From NCBI RefSeq assembly GCF_026870155.1, contig NZ_CP113975.1, forward strand, positions 4,836,001-4,900,000: a stretch of DNA of 64,000 nucleotides, written 5' to 3'. The DNA comes from Flavobacterium marginilacus. Lineage in GTDB: Bacteria; Bacteroidota; Bacteroidia; Flavobacteriales; Flavobacteriaceae. The notes below the pieces were generated by a model that was not told the DNA's origin, ran no database searches, and was given only the letters and a program-made list of their open reading frames with translations. The translations under genes were made by a program, and so were the position numbers. Positions 52,606 through 61,749 of this stretch are shown here, piece by piece (the first letter of the stretch is position 1; every line of letters begins with the position of its first letter).

Positions 52606-53942
52606 TGAAAAAAACATTCATTCTAATGTTAACATTTTTGGGCGCGGGCGTATATGCGCAAGACTCGAATAAGAATTATTCCTTTTCATTACAGCAGGCA
52701 ATTGCTCATGCGATTGAGTACAATTACTCCTCCATCAATTCAGGACGCAGTATTGAAGCCGCAAAGGAAAAAAAATGGGAAACTACAGCCATGGGATTAC
52801 CTCAGATTAATGCTGGCGTTGATTATACAAACAATTTTGTTTTACAAAAATCTGTCGTTCCTGCCGAATTCTTTGGCGGTAAACCAGGCGAATATGCCGA
52901 AGTGGCTTTTGGAACAAAACACTCTATGATAGCGCGTTCCTCAATAAGCCAGCTTCTTTTTGATGGTTCTTATATTGTAGCGCTTCAGGCTTCAAAAACC
53001 TATTTGGCTTACTATCAAAATGCAAAAAAGAAATCTGATATTGAAATCAAGGAAATGGTAATTAACTCTTATGGTAATGTTTTACTGGCCAAAGAAAACA
53101 TCGCCATTTTGGAAAAAAACATCGCATCTTTAACGAAAACGCTGAACGACACCAGAGCCACTTACAAAAATGGATTGATTGAAGAAGAAAGTGTTGAACA
53201 GTTAGAAATTACTTTGGCTTCTTTAGAAAGTACCTTAAACTACAACAATCGTTTATTGGACATTACTTATAAAATGCTGAAAATCAATTTAGGCATTGAT
53301 ATCAATGACCCAATCACACTGACAGATAAGCTGGATATACTGACGGTTCAAAACATTGATGCTTCTTTTTCCAATTCAAACTTTGATGTCAACAGCAATA
53401 TTGATTATAAAATAGCCTCCAATTTTGAAGAGCAGCGAACATTGGAATACAAACTTGAAAGAAGTAAAGCACTGCCTTCGTTGTCTGCGAATTTTAATTT
53501 TGGATACACTGCTTATAAAGATCAGTTTGATTTTTTTACTAAAAACCAAAACTGGTTCAATTATTCGAATCTTGGATTAAGTTTAAATGTTCCAATATTC
53601 AGCAGCTTAGCTAGAAGCTCCAGAACACAGCAGGCAAAAATTGCTTTGGATCAGGCAAAAACAACTTTAAACGAAACCGAGCAAAAACTGAAACTGCAGT
53701 ATGCTGCCGCAAAAAGCGAGTACGAATACAGCATCGCCGATTATGAAACTGCCAAAAGCAATCTGAATCTGGCAGAAAGAATCGAGAGAAAACAGCAGAT
53801 TAAATTCAGTGAAGGGCTTTCGACCAGTTTTGACTTCAATGATGCGCAGCGTCAATTATATACTGCCCAGCAAAAATATCTGCAGACTATGGTCAATATC
53901 ATCAATAAAAAAGCCAGTTTAGAAAAAATCATCACTCAATAA
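52605..53942 (+). CDS. TolC-family outer membrane efflux protein, operon 2
   Basis: A 445-residue outer-membrane factor with signal peptide MKKTFILMLTFLGAGVYAQ. TolC repeat motifs: FSLQQAIAHAIEYNYSSINSGRSIEAAKEKKWETTAMGLPQINA and the closing KLQYAAAKSEYEYSIADYETAKSNLNLAERIERKQQIKF. Same length as the operon 1 protein but clearly diverged, so the duplication is old or the genes were recruited separately. Start overlaps the TetR stop. Confidence 0.93.
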   Translation: MKKTFILMLTFLGAGVYAQDSNKNYSFSLQQAIAHAIEYNYSSINSGRSIEAAKEKKWETTAMGLPQINAGVDYTNNFVLQKSVVPAEFFGGKPGEYAEVAFGTKHSMIARSSISQLLFDGSYIVALQASKTYLAYYQNAKKKSDIEIKEMVINSYGNVLLAKENIAILEKNIASLTKTLNDTRATYKNGLIEEESVEQLEITLASLESTLNYNNRLLDITYKMLKINLGIDINDPITLTDKLDILTVQNIDASFSNSNFDVNSNIDYKIASNFEEQRTLEYKLERSKALPSLSANFNFGYTAYKDQFDFFTKNQNWFNYSNLGLSLNVPIFSSLARSSRTQQAKIALDQAKTTLNETEQKLKLQYAAAKSEYEYSIADYETAKSNLNLAERIERKQQIKFSEGLSTSFDFNDAQRQLYTAQQKYLQTMVNIINKKASLEKIITQ

Positions 53943-53965
53943 CGACACTATTAAATACAACCAAC

Positions 53966-55108
53966 ATGAAAAAAATATTAATATTAACTACACTTTCCAT
54001 CGTATTGATTTCCTGTAATTCATCAGAGAAAAACCAATCAACCGAAAGCATTATTGCCTCCAAAGACGTGAAAGCAATAACGGCCAAAAAAGCCGAACTA
54101 CAGCAGCAGCTTACCCAAATCGATGAAGCATTGGCTGCTTTGGACGTGAACAAAGAAGTTGAAGCATTGGTATCTGCAGTAAAATTGAAAGATACTGTTT
54201 TCAACCACTATCTTGAGATTCAGGGAAGCGTTAACACTAATGAAAACGTACTGATTCAGCCAGAATTTCCTGGGAATTTAGTACAGCTGAACGTAAAAGC
54301 CGGACAAAAAGTAAGCAAAGGACAAGTTTTAGGACGCACCGATGATGGCGGAATGAGCCAGCAGCTGGCCAGCGCAGAAAACCAATATGCTCTAGCCAAA
54401 ACCACTTTTGAGCGCCAGAAAAATCTATGGAGCCAAAAAATTGGTTCCGAAATACAATACCTTCAAGCACAGGCACAAATGATTTCGGCACAAAAAGGAG
54501 TAGCACAAATCAAAGCACAAATTGCAAAAACAGTCATCAAAGCTCCGTTCTCAGGAACTATTGACGAAGTTTTTGTAGAAAAAGGAGAAGTAGTTGCTGC
54601 CAGCCAAAAAGGATTAATGCGAATCGTGAATTTAGGAAATATGTATGTTTCTACTTCAATTCCTGAAACCTATATCGGAAAATTAAAAATTGGCACTGAA
54701 GTAGATGTTTACTTAACTTCATTAGGCAAAACCTACAAAGGAAAGGTACGCCAAATAGGGAACTTCATCAATCCAAACAACAGAAGTTTCGGAATCGAAG
54801 TCAGCGTTCCAAATCCGGAAAACTTATTACGCCCTAACCAAGTCGCTAAACTAAAAGTGATTGATTATGTAAGCAAAAATGCTGTGGTTGTTCCAACAAA
54901 TGTAATTCAGCAGGATGGTAAGAAAAACAGTTTTGTCTATACAGTAGCTAATTCTAACGGAAAAACAGGCATTGCCAAAAAAGCAATTGTAAAAACTGGC
55001 CAGTCGTCAGACAATGTAACCGAAATTTTAAGCGGTTTGAATGCTGATGCAATAATTGTTACCGAAGGCATGAATACCATTTCGGACGGGATGAAACTTA
55101 ATTTTTAA
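53966..55108 (+). CDS. RND efflux periplasmic adaptor, lipoprotein type, operon 2
   Basis: A 380-residue adaptor with a lipoprotein signal (lipobox LISC, Cys17), unlike the helix-anchored adaptor of operon 1. The early coiled stretch KAELQQQLTQIDEALAALDV is followed by the lipoyl half QLNVKAGQKVSKGQVLGRTDDGG, a coiled hairpin (QLASAENQYALAKTTFERQKNLW) and KAPFSGTIDEVFVEKGEVV. It joins the RND pump to TolC. A 138-base gap with a repeat element precedes the pump gene. Confidence 0.93.
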   Translation: MKKILILTTLSIVLISCNSSEKNQSTESIIASKDVKAITAKKAELQQQLTQIDEALAALDVNKEVEALVSAVKLKDTVFNHYLEIQGSVNTNENVLIQPEFPGNLVQLNVKAGQKVSKGQVLGRTDDGGMSQQLASAENQYALAKTTFERQKNLWSQKIGSEIQYLQAQAQMISAQKGVAQIKAQIAKTVIKAPFSGTIDEVFVEKGEVVAASQKGLMRIVNLGNMYVSTSIPETYIGKLKIGTEVDVYLTSLGKTYKGKVRQIGNFINPNNRSFGIEVSVPNPENLLRPNQVAKLKVIDYVSKNAVVVPTNVIQQDGKKNSFVYTVANSNGKTGIAKKAIVKTGQSSDNVTEILSGLNADAIIVTEGMNTISDGMKLNF

Positions 55109-55110
55109 AA

Positions 55111-55243
55111 TGATTTTGATTGTAGATTAACGATTTTCGACTGCAGATTGCTGCAACGGTAAAATCTAAAATCTTATGTCTGACTTCTTAGTTAATCACA
55201 CTATACATCTAAAATCAAAAATCGTTAATCTAAAATCTCAAAT
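55111..55243. repeat. Dispersed inverted-repeat element (GATTAACGATT type), copy 2
   Basis: AGATTAACGATTTT (55124-55137) is exactly inverted at 55218-55231. The internal sequence is rich in AAAATCTAAAATC-like words. Compare copy 1 at 23779. It lies inside an operon, between adaptor and pump. Confidence 0.65.
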
Positions 55244-55246
55244 TAA

Positions 55247-58200
55247 ATGAGCCATCAAAATAAAGAATTCGGAATATCAAGCTGGGCTGTCGAAAACCGC
55301 GTAACAGTCTATATACTGACACTGCTGATTGTAATTACCGGAGTCATTGCCTATGTTACCATGCCGAGAGAGGATTTTCCGGAAATCATAGAAAACAAGG
55401 TTTACATTTCATCTGTTTTCCCAGGAAACTCGGCAGAGGACGTGGAGAAATTAATCATCAAACCGCTTGAAAAGGAAATCAAAAACATCAGCGGTGTAGA
55501 TAAAATCACATCCAGTTCCTTTCAGGATTACGGAATGATTATCGTTGAGTTCGAAGACAAAGTCACCATTTTGGACGCCAAAACCAAAATCAAGGACAAA
55601 GTAGATATCGTAAAAGCAGATACCGACTGGCCAAACCTTGACAACGGAAGCAAAGTAGAACCAAGCGTTTTTGAATTGAACATTTCGGAAGAAGTGCCGA
55701 TTCTAAACATCAATCTACAGGGAAACTACACCACACAGCAGCTTAAAAAATACGGAGAATTACTTCAGGACGATATTGAAGAAATTCCTGAAGTAAAAAA
55801 AGTAGACATTCTGGGTGTTGATGACAAAGAAGTGGAAATTGCTGTTGATATTTTCAAAATGACAGCAGCGCAGGTTTCGTTTGATGACATTCAAAGTGCC
55901 GTGAAATATGAAAACATGACGCTTTCGGGAGGAAATTTAATTTCGCAGGGATCCAGAAATAACATCCGAATTGTGGGTGAAATCAAAGATCCTAAAGAAC
56001 TGGAAGACATTATCGTAAAACACAACGGAGGAACCGTTTACCTGAAAGACATTGCGGTAGTCAGTTTCAAAGAAAAAGAAAAAACTACTTACGCCCGTGA
56101 GAAAGGAACCGAAGTAGTAATGCTAAACGTGAAGAAACGTTCCAACCAGAATATGATTTCGGCAATCGAACAGGTTAAAGAAAAGATCAAAGTAGCTCAA
56201 GCTTCCTATCTGCCTTCCAATCTAAAAATCGAATTAACAAACGACCAATCATCACGCGTTGAACATCAGGTTGATGAACTTTCAAACCATATTATTTTTG
56301 GTATTGTACTGGTAATGATAGTACTAATGTTTACAATGGGACTGCGTAACTCCTTGTTTGTAGGAGCAGCAATTCCGCTGTCAATGCTGATGGCGTTTAG
56401 TATACTTTCCGCTTTTGGACTAACGCTGAACACGATGGTTCTTTTTGGATTGGTTATGGGACTGGGAATGCTCGTGGACGACGGTATTGTGGTGGTAGAC
56501 AACGTATTTGCCAATATGAAAAAAGGAATGCCGCGCATTGAGGCTTCCAAAATAGGTATCGGCGAAATCGCGTGGCCGGTAATTTCTTCTACAGCCACTA
56601 CCTTGATGGCCTTTCTTCCTTTTGCCTTATGGCCTGGAACTATGGGTAAATTCATGAAATATTTTCCAATGACACTGACAGTAACACTTACTGCTTCATT
56701 ATTTGTTGCTATGGTTGTCAATGCTGCTATGACAGGAGGTTCCATGGATATTGAAGACAAAAACGTAACTAAAAAATCAGCAAAAACGTATTCCATAATC
56801 TTTACGATAATTGCAGTAATTTTTGTGTTTCTTGGAAACATGTATGATTCAAAATTTGCTAAAGCCATTGGTCACTTGGCTATTATTTCATTAGGGCTTA
56901 TGTGGCTGTATAAATTGAAACTGTATCAATGGACACAGGATTTTCAGCATAGTTTTTTTCCTAGAATGGAAGACCGATACAAATCCTTTCTAGCTAAAAT
57001 TTTGACCAAAAGAAGAGCTTGGTATGCCCTAGCCGGAATTATTGGAATGCTGTTTTTCTCTTTTATCCTTTTGGGAATATTCCCGAGAAAAGTACTTTTC
57101 TTCCCGGATAATATTCCGAATCAGGTAATCGCTTATATCGAATACCCACAAGGGACCGATATAGAAAAAACCAATAAAGCTACTTTATTTGTGGAAAAAC
57201 AGGTGATTGCCATTTTGAATAAATATGTAGATCCAAAAACCAGCAAAAACTATTTGGCCGAATCCATCGTCTCCCAAGTGGGAGTTGGTGCAGGAAATCC
57301 AAATGTAGATGCAGGATCGGCCTCGGAAACTCCTTTCAAAGGAAAAGTAACGGTGAATTTCTCCGAATTTAAATTCAGAAGAGGCATCAACACCGCTGAC
57401 ATTCTAGAAGAAATCAGAGGTAAAGTAAAAGGAATCGCCGGAGCAACGGTAACTGTTGAAAAAGATGCCAACGGACCACCGGCTGGATATCCTATTAGTA
57501 TTCAGCTTACCGGAATCGATTATGACGAAATGCTGAAAGAAGCTGACAAAATGATCACTTTTATCAATTCCAAAAACATTCCTGGAATTGAGCGTTTGAG
57601 CATCGATGTAAACAAGGAAAGTCCTGAACTGGAGGTAAAAGTAGATCGCATAAGCGCAGGAAGTCTGGGTGTTTCGACAGGACAATTGGGTTTTAACCTG
57701 CGCCGTTCTGTTTATGGACAGGAAATCTCGACCTACAAAGAAGGCGATGACGATTACAACATCACGATGCGTATGCAGGATGACCAGCGTAAAAACGAAA
57801 ACATACTGTTCAATCAAGCACTGACTTTCAGAAATCCAGCTAACGGGCAAATGATGCAGGTGCCTATTTCGGCGGTTTCCGAAACAGAAAAAACGACCAC
57901 CTACAACCAAATCAAAAGGAAGAACCAAAAACGAATCATGACGGTTTATTCCAATGTTTTGACCGGTTACAATGGAGACGAAATCACCAAACAGATTGCT
58001 GCCGATTTAAAAGGCTATCAATTACCAAAGACGGTTACCTATTCGTTCTCTGGAGTGCAGGAAGAGCAAGGGAAAAACCAAAGTTTCCTGATGTATGCGC
58101 TGTTTTTGGCTATGGCCGGTATCACCATCATCATCGTACTTCAGTTTAATTCGGTTTCCAAAACCATAGTTATTCTGTTTACAGTAATCCTGAGTTTCAG

Positions 58201-58711
58201 CGGGGTATTTTATGGTTATGTTATCGCCAATATGGATTTTGTGATCCTGATGACTATGATGGGAATCATTTCGCTGGCGGGTATCGTGGTGAAGAACGGA
58301 ATCGTATTAATGGATTTCTTCGTATTGTTATTAGACAAAAAAGTAGCTGATAATCATTTACAAAGCCACGACGATTTAACGCTTGAAGAAATCAAGGAAG
58401 TAATCATTGAATCTGGTAAATCAAGGCTGCGTCCTGTATTGCTGACGGCACTTACTGCCGTATTGGGATTGATTCCGCTGGCTATTGGACTGAACTTTGA
58501 CTTCTTCTCTTTAATAACCGACTTGAATCCGCACATATTTATGGGAGGAGACAACGTTATTTTCTGGGGACCATTGGCCTGGACCATCATTTTCGGATTG
58601 ACTTACGCAACGGTCTTGACCCTGATTATGGTACCAGTGATGTTCTATCTGGTAAAAAGAACCAAATATTGGTTAAGAGACCGAAGAAAATCAGTAACTG
58701 CTGAAGAATAA
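55247..58711 (+). CDS. RND efflux permease, operon 2, with extra central helices
   Basis: A 1154-residue RND pump, about 100 residues longer than its operon 1 counterpart. The Asp pair is in GLGMLVDDGIVVVDNVFANM and the helix-10 Lys in GIVVKNGIVLMDFFV. The extra length includes a central insertion around residues 500-580 with two added hydrophobic stretches (YSIIFTIIAVIFVFLGNMY and AIGHLAIISLGLMWLYKL), between the two pump halves. Such an insertion occurs in a Bacteroidota subgroup, as far as I recall. Terminated by the hairpin at 58734. Confidence 0.93.
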   Translation: MSHQNKEFGISSWAVENRVTVYILTLLIVITGVIAYVTMPREDFPEIIENKVYISSVFPGNSAEDVEKLIIKPLEKEIKNISGVDKITSSSFQDYGMIIVEFEDKVTILDAKTKIKDKVDIVKADTDWPNLDNGSKVEPSVFELNISEEVPILNINLQGNYTTQQLKKYGELLQDDIEEIPEVKKVDILGVDDKEVEIAVDIFKMTAAQVSFDDIQSAVKYENMTLSGGNLISQGSRNNIRIVGEIKDPKELEDIIVKHNGGTVYLKDIAVVSFKEKEKTTYAREKGTEVVMLNVKKRSNQNMISAIEQVKEKIKVAQASYLPSNLKIELTNDQSSRVEHQVDELSNHIIFGIVLVMIVLMFTMGLRNSLFVGAAIPLSMLMAFSILSAFGLTLNTMVLFGLVMGLGMLVDDGIVVVDNVFANMKKGMPRIEASKIGIGEIAWPVISSTATTLMAFLPFALWPGTMGKFMKYFPMTLTVTLTASLFVAMVVNAAMTGGSMDIEDKNVTKKSAKTYSIIFTIIAVIFVFLGNMYDSKFAKAIGHLAIISLGLMWLYKLKLYQWTQDFQHSFFPRMEDRYKSFLAKILTKRRAWYALAGIIGMLFFSFILLGIFPRKVLFFPDNIPNQVIAYIEYPQGTDIEKTNKATLFVEKQVIAILNKYVDPKTSKNYLAESIVSQVGVGAGNPNVDAGSASETPFKGKVTVNFSEFKFRRGINTADILEEIRGKVKGIAGATVTVEKDANGPPAGYPISIQLTGIDYDEMLKEADKMITFINSKNIPGIERLSIDVNKESPELEVKVDRISAGSLGVSTGQLGFNLRRSVYGQEISTYKEGDDDYNITMRMQDDQRKNENILFNQALTFRNPANGQMMQVPISAVSETEKTTTYNQIKRKNQKRIMTVYSNVLTGYNGDEITKQIAADLKGYQLPKTVTYSFSGVQEEQGKNQSFLMYALFLAMAGITIIIVLQFNSVSKTIVILFTVILSFSGVFYGYVIANMDFVILMTMMGIISLAGIVVKNGIVLMDFFVLLLDKKVADNHLQSHDDLTLEEIKEVIIESGKSRLRPVLLTALTAVLGLIPLAIGLNFDFFSLITDLNPHIFMGGDNVIFWGPLAWTIIFGLTYATVLTLIMVPVMFYLVKRTKYWLRDRRKSVTAEE

Positions 58712-58733
58712 TTTTTAAAAAATTTATAATTAA

Positions 58734-58775
58734 GGCCACCTGAAATTTGAATTTTGGGTGGTTTTTTGTTTTTTA
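58734..58775 (+). terminator. Terminator of efflux operon 2
   Basis: CCACCTGAAATTTGAATTTTGGGTGG-type stem with TTTTTTG downstream. Nearly the same as the hairpin at 59475. Confidence 0.85.
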
Positions 58776-58834
58776 GAATTATTAACTAACAAAATTCCTC
58801 AACACATCAAGAGCTCAATTTAAAAATAAATCTT

Positions 58835-58842
58835 TACTTTTG
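58835..58842 (+). promoter_or_regulatory. -7 element of the second toxin-antitoxin operon
   Basis: TACTTTTG fits TAnnTTTG, 21 bases before the antitoxin ATG. Confidence 0.55.
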
Positions 58843-58862
58843 AATAGTAAAAACTGTAAGTT

Positions 58863-59096
58863 ATGGATATGACAGCTCAAATAAAGAAAAATCTAATTTC
58901 CAGAATTAAAGATTCTAAGGATTTGAACTTTCTAAACGCACTTCAAACTATATTTGACTCATCAGAACAAGCCTTATATCAATTATCTGCCGAAGAACAA
59001 TCATCGATTGAAACTGGAAGAAGCGAAATCAAAGAGGGAAAATTTCATAATAACGATGAAGTAATTTCTGAAATGCGGGAATGGCTAAAAAAGTAA
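58863..59096 (+). CDS. Antitoxin of the second ParE/RelE-type module
   Basis: A 77-residue acidic helical protein (LISRIKDSKDLNFLNALQTIFDSSEQALYQLSAEEQSSIETGRSEIKEGKF), similar in style to prevent-host-death/ParD-like antitoxins, with C-terminal segment NDEVISEMREWLKK. Its stop lies 16 bases inside the toxin frame, typical of coupled pairs. Intact. Confidence 0.8.
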   Translation: MDMTAQIKKNLISRIKDSKDLNFLNALQTIFDSSEQALYQLSAEEQSSIETGRSEIKEGKFHNNDEVISEMREWLKK

Positions 59097-59378
59097 TAGT
59101 TTGGTCAAAAGTTGCAAAACTTCAGCTTGCAGCTGTATTAGAATATTATCGCGAAAGGAATGGTAATCCAAATTATAGTTTAAAACTGCTTAAAGAAGTA
59201 GAAGACTTATTAAATACACTTTCACTCTGAACTAATTGGAAGACTGACTTCAAATAAATTTACACGTGTAATTCCATTGAAAGTTTATCTTATTTTCTAT
59301 GAAATAAATGGAGATAGAATCGAGATTGTATCATTTTGGGATAACCGACAAAATATTGAACGCAGAAAAATAAAATAA
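59081..59378 (+). pseudogene. ParE/RelE-family toxin, frameshifted
   Basis: The frame begins MAKKVIVWSKVAKLQLAAVLEYYRERNGNP, a typical ParE/RelE start, and stops at TGA 59228-59230 after LNTLSL. In another frame the missing part continues: SELIGRLTSNKFTRVIPLKVYLIFYEINGDRIEIVSFWDNRQNIERRKIK, with the FWDNRQNI ending common in the family. Total span is 3n+1. There is no long homopolymer here, so slippage is less likely than true inactivation. Confidence 0.85.
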
Positions 59379-59474
59379 TTATAAAACGAACCTAGTTTTC
59401 TTTCAAGCTAAGTTTGTTTCTTTTTTATAATTCCCGTCTCCTATCAAAGAATAATTTTTTAAACTTTATATAAC

Positions 59475-59515
59475 GAAAACCACCTGAAATCTGATTTCGG
59501 GTGGTTTTATTATTT
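59475..59515 (+). terminator. Terminator after the second toxin-antitoxin module
   Basis: CCACCTGAAATCTGATTTCGGGTGG-type stem with a T-rich tail. Near copy of the hairpin at 58734, so the module is bracketed by twin terminators. Confidence 0.85.
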
Positions 59516-59535
59516 TTTTTTAGAAATGGAATGAG

Positions 59536-59543
59536 TATGTTTG
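59536..59543 (+). promoter_or_regulatory. -7 element of the orphan secreted protein gene
   Basis: TATGTTTG fits TAnnTTTG, preceded by GAAATGGAATGAG, which parallels the sequence before the 49226 box. Confidence 0.5.
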
Positions 59544-59615
59544 AAAAATGAAGTAACCAGCACACATCCATATCACAAAAAGAAAAGAGTTAATTAATTA
59601 TTTTAATTTAAAAAA

Positions 59616-60245
59616 ATGAAGCTTAAAAAAATACTATTGTTGATCTTACTAAGTTTGAGTTTGAATCTATTTGCACAAGTAACAACAACAAAAGAAGATA
59701 CAAAAATTGAAATATTAAAAGCTAAATTAGTTGACAATAGTAGTGTTTTTGGAATCAGACAACTTAAAGTGACTAGTGATGATGTAAGAAAAGTAATGAT
59801 TAAAACAAAAATTAAATCTACAATTTTTAACAAAATAAAATTAAGTGCATTTTCACTTTTAGATACTAAAAATAAAATTCGCTACAGACTTGCAGATTAT
59901 AAAGGCTATACAGGAGTTATAGGTTATCCAGAATTAATACCATTTAGAAAAGATAAAATTTACAATGAAAAAGGGAATGAGATTATGGGAGATTGGCTAC
60001 CCCCATACAGTAATTACGAAAAAGATTATTTTAATGAATTTGATAAAGAAGGATACAGTAATTTTGAGATGAAAGTTAATTTCGGGACAACTGAAAAACC
60101 AAAATTAAGTATTGTTTATTTTGGGCAAACTAGCTACGAAAAATTTACCGCTGAATTATATTTTACAATTTTAATAGAAAAAAAAGATTCAGATTATGAA
60201 TTATATTATAAAAATGAAAAAATAAGTGATATAAAATTTGAATAA
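59616..60245 (+). CDS. Orphan secreted protein
   Basis: A 209-residue protein with signal peptide MKLKKILLLILLSLSLNLFAQ. The mature part is beta-rich and Lys-rich with YKGYTGVIGYPELIPF and a C-terminal strand pattern (AELYFTILIEKKDSDYELYYKNEKIS). I recognise no family. It is monocistronic, downstream of a terminator copy and its own promoter. Confidence 0.7.
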   Translation: MKLKKILLLILLSLSLNLFAQVTTTKEDTKIEILKAKLVDNSSVFGIRQLKVTSDDVRKVMIKTKIKSTIFNKIKLSAFSLLDTKNKIRYRLADYKGYTGVIGYPELIPFRKDKIYNEKGNEIMGDWLPPYSNYEKDYFNEFDKEGYSNFEMKVNFGTTEKPKLSIVYFGQTSYEKFTAELYFTILIEKKDSDYELYYKNEKISDIKFE

Positions 60246-60450
60246 AGACCTCGCTCAGCACCCTCCTTCCTTTGCATGTTTTTATCAATCGGGAAATATA
60301 GCGGATGAGCAGAAACCCATACCTACTAATAAAGCCTATTCTTTAGCTTCTATAACTTTTTGAAAGCGTAACAGAAATGTTATTGATTCTGCGTTTTGTA
60401 CTTTACCTTTGCCAAACTATAGAAAGTTACATTAAAGTCCCGAATCCAAA

Positions 60451-61686
60451 ATGAAACGAGAACACTACATTCCTTTTGACAAGGAATTCCTGCTCGAAGA
60501 GCAGCTTGCTGAATATACCGGAGACGAAAAACAGGCCGAAGATTTCAAAAAACTGTTTGACATCATTGAGCATTATTTTCACTACGAAGCCTTTAACCTG
60601 ATTCGGAACATAAAAAAGAATTACGCTTTTTTTGATCCTGACCTTCCTCCAAAAGAACGGGAAACATTTAAAGAGAAAAGCGATTTTTCAGTTTTTAAAG
60701 AGTCATTACATAAAGTTTTGGAATTAAGCAATTATTCCAGAGTCAGTCAGGAAACTCTGGACAAAGCTTTTCAGGATTCCGATTTGATAGGACTGAAACT
60801 GGACATTGATCTGGATGTTTATAAAGACTACGAAATATATGTCAGAGGCCAGCATACTGCCAAAGAAAAGATCACTAAATACTTTTTCTGGAAGAAAAAA
60901 ATCGAAGTCGAATATTATGACCGCGTGATGATTTACCTCAAATATCACGATGCGGATTATTATAAAAAGAATAAGCTCAAAAAGGGGGAAAAATTAATAG
61001 AACCCGGAACCGTCGTTTTGAAGATTTTCAAACGCGTTCCCAAAAACGATCTCGAAACAATTTTCCCAAATGCCATTCCCAAAATGTCGCTGACCGACAA
61101 ACTGCTGTTATGGGTTCCAGGTATTGTCGGGGGAATCTCGCTGTTGAGTGCCAAAGTGATTCCTGCTTTGATTAATATGCAGGCGGCTTATCAATCCGGT
61201 GAAACGATTGATCTTTTGAACAGCAAAACATCGTTGAACCAAGGCTTGATTGCTCTTGGAATTTTGGGTGCTTACTTATTCCGCCAATACAATAACTTCG
61301 TGAACAAGAAAATAAAGTATTCCAAGATGCTTTCAGACAGTCTTTATTTCAAAAACCTAGGGAATAACAGCGGGGCATTTTATTCTTTACTGAATTCTTC
61401 GGAAGAAGAAGTATTAAAAGAAACCATCCTTGCCTATTCATTTTTGAACAAAAGCAAAACTTCATTGACTGAAGAGGAACTGGATCAGCAAATTGAATCT
61501 TGGTTTAAGACAAAACACAGCACCGACCTTGATTTTGATGTGACTGAGGCTTTACAGAAACTAAAAAACAGCGGACTTGGATTTGAAACCGACGGCAAGT
61601 GGAATGTAATTCCGCTTGACAAGGCACTCATTAGAATGGATGAGATTTGGGATGGGGTTTTCAATTATAGCGAATTGACAGCTTAA
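60451..61686 (+). CDS. DUF3754/TMEM143-like protein
   Basis: A 411-residue protein starting MKREHYIPFDKEFLLEEQL, matching the bacterial relatives of mitochondrial TMEM143 (DUF3754). Two hydrophobic helices lie around residues 213-230 and 257-275 (LLWVPGIVGGISLLSAKV; LIALGILGAYLFRQYNN). Conserved blocks include KIFKRVPKNDLETIFPNAIPKMSLTDKLLLW and FYSLLNSSEEEVLKETILAYSFL. No enzymatic motif; function unknown. It ends at a bidirectional terminator shared with the convergent DUF4242 gene. Confidence 0.85.
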   Translation: MKREHYIPFDKEFLLEEQLAEYTGDEKQAEDFKKLFDIIEHYFHYEAFNLIRNIKKNYAFFDPDLPPKERETFKEKSDFSVFKESLHKVLELSNYSRVSQETLDKAFQDSDLIGLKLDIDLDVYKDYEIYVRGQHTAKEKITKYFFWKKKIEVEYYDRVMIYLKYHDADYYKKNKLKKGEKLIEPGTVVLKIFKRVPKNDLETIFPNAIPKMSLTDKLLLWVPGIVGGISLLSAKVIPALINMQAAYQSGETIDLLNSKTSLNQGLIALGILGAYLFRQYNNFVNKKIKYSKMLSDSLYFKNLGNNSGAFYSLLNSSEEEVLKETILAYSFLNKSKTSLTEEELDQQIESWFKTKHSTDLDFDVTEALQKLKNSGLGFETDGKWNVIPLDKALIRMDEIWDGVFNYSELTA

Positions 61687-61696
61687 CCCTAAGCAT

Positions 61697-61735
61697 AAAA
61701 AAAGGAGAAAGCTTTTAGTAGTTTTCTCCTTTTTT
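61697..61735. terminator. Bidirectional terminator
   Basis: AAAAAAAGGAGAAAGC...GTTTTCTCCTTTTTT: the stem is flanked by A and T runs, serving both convergent genes. Confidence 0.85.
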
Positions 61736-61749
61736 ATAAAACTTACAAA

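Noticed and set aside
56266..56868. 200-codon minus-strand frame opposite the second RND pump
   Set aside because: It is antisense to a clear RND gene and low in motif content; shadow frame.
57404..57928. 174-codon minus-strand frame opposite the second RND pump
   Set aside because: Antisense shadow of a conserved gene region; no independent support.
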